Source of the DNA: JBOHBN01 sp050698355
GTDB taxonomy: Bacteria > Actinomycetota > Actinomycetes > Streptosporangiales > WHST01
Assembly (NCBI GenBank): GCA_050698355.1
Contig: JBOHBN010000347.1
Coordinates: forward strand, 1-7,697
DNA length: 7,697 nucleotides
Direction of reading: 5' to 3'
The notes below the pieces were generated by a model. That model searched no databases. It saw only the letters and a program-made list of their open reading frames with translations, and was not told the DNA's origin. The position numbers and the translations under genes are program-made. Below are positions 6,118 through 7,697 of this stretch, one piece after another (within the stretch, counting starts at the first letter, position 1; every line of letters begins with the position of its first letter).

Positions 6118-6639
6118 GTGGCTGGCAAGGAGCTGGGCCTGCCGTTCGACCCGATCGAGATCGCGGGGGCGCACTGGGAGGACCACTTCGGCGCGTCCTC
6201 CGCGATGAAGGTCGCCACCTCGATCATGCGCGCCCAGCAGCTGCTGCTGACCCGCTACGACGAGCTGTTGCGCCCGTACAGCCTCACGTTCGCCAGGTAC
6301 GAGGCGCTGGTCCTGCTCGTGTTCAGCCGGCGTGGTGAGCTGCCGATGCGGGTCATCGGCGAGCGGCTGATGGTCCACCCGACGAGCGCGACGAACATCG
6401 TGGACCGGCTCACCAAGCAGGGGTACGTGACCCGCCGGCCCAACCCGGCCGACGGGCGGGGTGTGCTCGCCGCCGTGACCTCGGAGGGGCGCGACGCCGT
6501 ACGGCAGGCCACCAAGGAGCTGATGGCCATCGACTTCGGCCTCGGCCCGCTCGAGGAGGGGCACCGCGCCCAGGTCACCGAGGCGCTGCGGGAGCTGCGC
6601 GTCGCGGCCGGCGACTTCAAGCCCGGCCCGGAGCACTGA
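6118..6639 (+). CDS. MarR-family transcriptional regulator
   Basis: This 173-residue protein has the MarR winged helix-turn-helix. Helices at about 28-75 contain T-F-A-R-Y-E-A-L. The DNA-reading helix is H-P-T-S-A-T-N-I-V-D-R-L-T-K-Q-G at 87-102. The wing R-R-P-N-P-A-D-G-R-G spans 106-115 with the family's D-x-R (Asp112, Arg114), and a C-terminal dimerisation helix follows. MarR proteins act as dimers on short palindromes and are often released by a small ligand. Here an acyl-CoA or acid from the neighbouring pathway is a reasonable guess, not shown. The GTG at 6118 is 5 bases after the meaB stop and has a weak ribosome site, so coupling is likely. The opening M-A-G-K-E-L-G-L-P-F-D-P-I also looks conserved in relatives, supporting this start over ATG 6205. 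The next gap, 90 bases, holds a palindromic cluster that could be its operator. Confidence 0.92.
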   Translation: MAGKELGLPFDPIEIAGAHWEDHFGASSAMKVATSIMRAQQLLLTRYDELLRPYSLTFARYEALVLLVFSRRGELPMRVIGERLMVHPTSATNIVDRLTKQGYVTRRPNPADGRGVLAAVTSEGRDAVRQATKELMAIDFGLGPLEEGHRAQVTEALRELRVAAGDFKPGPEH

Positions 6640-6674
6640 CCGACCAAGATCCGCTTTATGCGGCACAGAATTTA

Positions 6675-6698
6675 GTTGGACGTCCTACCATCGTAGGA
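6675..6698. promoter_or_regulatory. candidate operator with three GTWGGA half-sites before icmA
   Basis: Three copies of GTWGGA lie in alternating orientation: GTTGGA (6675-6680, forward), TCCTAC (6683-6688, reverse) and GTAGGA (6693-6698, forward). They form two overlapping inverted repeats. One has a 2-base spacer with the palindromic core GGACGTCC (6678-6685). The other is a perfect 6-base-arm repeat with a 4-base spacer. The cluster sits 31 bases before the mutase start and 35 bases after the MarR gene. Binding by this MarR is inferred from position only; a TetR-type factor encoded elsewhere is an alternative. Confidence 0.5.
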
Positions 6699-6729
6699 AG
6701 GGCAGCCCACGCGGATCCGGAGGCGTCTG

Positions 6730-7697
6730 ATGCACGCGGACAACATCGAGGCAGGCAGGAAGCGGTGGCAGGAGCGGTACGCGGCACGCCCGCCCCGCGA
6801 CGCCGACTTCAGTACCCTGTCCGGCGCCGAGGTCGATCCGGTGTACGGGCCGCCCGACGATGCGGACGATTCGAGGTTCGACCGGATCGGGTGGCCGGGG
6901 GAGTACCCGTTCACCCGCGGGCTGTACGCCTCGGGCTACCGCGGCCGGCCGTGGACGATCCGGCAGTTCGCCGGCTACGGCAACGCGCGGCAGACCAACG
7001 AGCGGTACAAGATGATCCTGCGCTCGGGTGGCGGAGGTCTGTCGGTGGCGTTCGACATGCCCACGCTGATGGGCCGCGACTCCGACGACCGAAGGTCGCT
7101 CGGCGAGGTGGGCCACTGCGGGGTAGCGATCGACTCCGCCGCGGACATGGACATCCTTTTCGACGGCATTCCGCTCGGCGACGTCACCACCTCCATGACC
7201 ATCAGCGGGCCCGCCGTACCGGTCTTCTGCATGTACGTCGTCGCCGCGGAGCGGCAGGGCGCCGACGTGAGCGCGCTCGACGGGACGCTGCAGACCGACA
7301 TCTTCAAGGAGTACATCGCGCAGAAGGAGTGGCTGTTCGCGCCGCGCCCGCACCTGCGGCTCATCGGTGACCTGATGCAGTACTGCGGCCAGAACATCCC
7401 CAGGTACAAGCCGCTGTCGGTGTCCGGCTACCACATCAGGGAGGCGGGCTCGACCGCCGCCCAGGAACTGGCCTTCACGCTGGCCGACGGGTTCGGCTAC
7501 GTGGAGCTCGGCATCTCCTGCGGCCTGGACGTGGACGAGTTCGCGCCGGGCCTGTCGTTCTTCTTCGACGCGCACATCGACTTCTTCGAGGAGATCGCCA
7601 AGTTCCGCGCCGCCCGGCGGATCTGGGCCAGGTGGCTGCGGGACGTCTACGGCGCCCGGACTGCGCGGGCGCAGTGGCTGCGCTTCCACACTCAGAC
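6730..7697 (+). CDS. icmA: isobutyryl-CoA mutase-type large subunit (3' end cut by window edge)
   Basis: The first 322 residues of a B12-dependent acyl-CoA mutase catalytic chain are present (full IcmA is about 566). ATG 6730 follows GGAGG at 6 bases. The TIM-barrel substrate domain is clear: Y-P-F-T-R-G (59-64), R-P-W-T-I-R-Q-F-A-G (73-82), G-G-G-L-S-V-A-F-D-M-P-T (101-112), and S-G-Y-H-I-R-E-A-G (232-240) with the active-site Tyr234 and His235. Phe80 and Gln198 stand where methylmalonyl-CoA mutase has Tyr89 and Arg207. As I recall, S. cinnamonensis IcmA has exactly Phe80/Gln198, so the reaction is probably isobutyryl-CoA to n-butyryl-CoA. Ethylmalonyl-CoA mutase (Tyr) and 2-hydroxyisobutyryl-CoA mutase (Ile) fit less well. 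No B12-binding domain is seen in this part; in ICM it is a separate small subunit, IcmB, not in this window. The mutase domain starts near the N-terminus, so this is not a fused IcmF. Automatic annotation would probably say methylmalonyl-CoA mutase. Confidence 0.9.
   Translation, partial: MHADNIEAGRKRWQERYAARPPRDADFSTLSGAEVDPVYGPPDDADDSRFDRIGWPGEYPFTRGLYASGYRGRPWTIRQFAGYGNARQTNERYKMILRSGGGGLSVAFDMPTLMGRDSDDRRSLGEVGHCGVAIDSAADMDILFDGIPLGDVTTSMTISGPAVPVFCMYVVAAERQGADVSALDGTLQTDIFKEYIAQKEWLFAPRPHLRLIGDLMQYCGQNIPRYKPLSVSGYHIREAGSTAAQELAFTLADGFGYVELGISCGLDVDEFAPGLSFFFDAHIDFFEEIAKFRAARRIWARWLRDVYGARTARAQWLRFHTQ

Noticed and set aside
6651..6663. Inverted repeat CCGC-tttat-GCGG after the MarR gene as a terminator
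   Set aside because: The stem has only 4 pairs and no T-run follows, so it is too weak to call.
6765..7370. 201-codon plus-strand frame inside the mutase
   Set aside because: It is a +1/+2 shadow of the mutase. The true frame begins at 6730 and runs off the window edge.
6685..7689. 334-codon open frame on the minus strand opposite the mutase
   Set aside because: The plus-strand mutase frame is unmistakable; this one has no family features.

Overview
The window looks like a chromosomal segment of a high-GC Gram-positive bacterium (Actinomycetes). The base composition is very GC-rich, third codon positions are almost all G or C, several starts are GTG, and the gene families are typical of actinomycetes. 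It holds nine protein-coding genes, two of them cut by the window edges, packed with almost no free space. I see no RNA gene, insertion sequence, phage gene, CRISPR array or origin. No gap between genes exceeds 100 bases.

Left part (1-1202): a FmdB-type zinc-ribbon protein (minus strand, cut at the left edge) is divergent from a small alpha/beta hydrolase. The hydrolase converges on a short Tudor/KOW-like protein.

Centre (972-3870, minus strand): reading in transcription order, methylmalonyl-CoA epimerase, then a DivIVA/FilP-like coiled-coil cytoskeletal protein, then an AI-2E/PerM-family membrane protein (3 bases further on), then the Tudor-like protein. The coiled-coil protein resembles Streptomyces FilP. 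As I recall the S. coelicolor map, filP, scy, mce, thiolase, meaB and marR lie in that order. This window keeps the order but has no scy gene between filP and mce, which argues for an actinomycete outside Streptomyces or a lineage with a simplified polar cytoskeleton.

Right part (3948-7697, plus strand): acetyl-CoA acetyltransferase, then the MeaB/ArgK GTPase (start overlaps the thiolase stop by 4 bases), then a MarR-family regulator (5-base gap), then after 90 bases the start of a B12-dependent acyl-CoA mutase large subunit. The mutase carries Phe80 and Gln198 at the two substrate-selecting positions. This is the isobutyryl-CoA mutase (IcmA) pattern and not the Tyr/Arg pair of methylmalonyl-CoA mutase. 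The gap before it contains three alternating copies of a GTWGGA half-site, a good operator candidate.

How the genes fit together: thiolase, epimerase, MeaB and mutase all serve short-chain acyl-CoA metabolism (acetoacetyl-CoA, butyryl/isobutyryl-CoA and methylmalonyl-CoA interconversion). MeaB would protect and reload the B12 cofactor of the mutase, and MarR is the obvious local regulator. The cytoskeletal gene beside this metabolic cluster is conserved synteny with no evident functional link. I found no wholly new system. The points worth checking are the FilP-without-Scy locus with its uninterrupted 11-residue repeat, the ICM-type mutase beside MeaB and epimerase, and the candidate operator.
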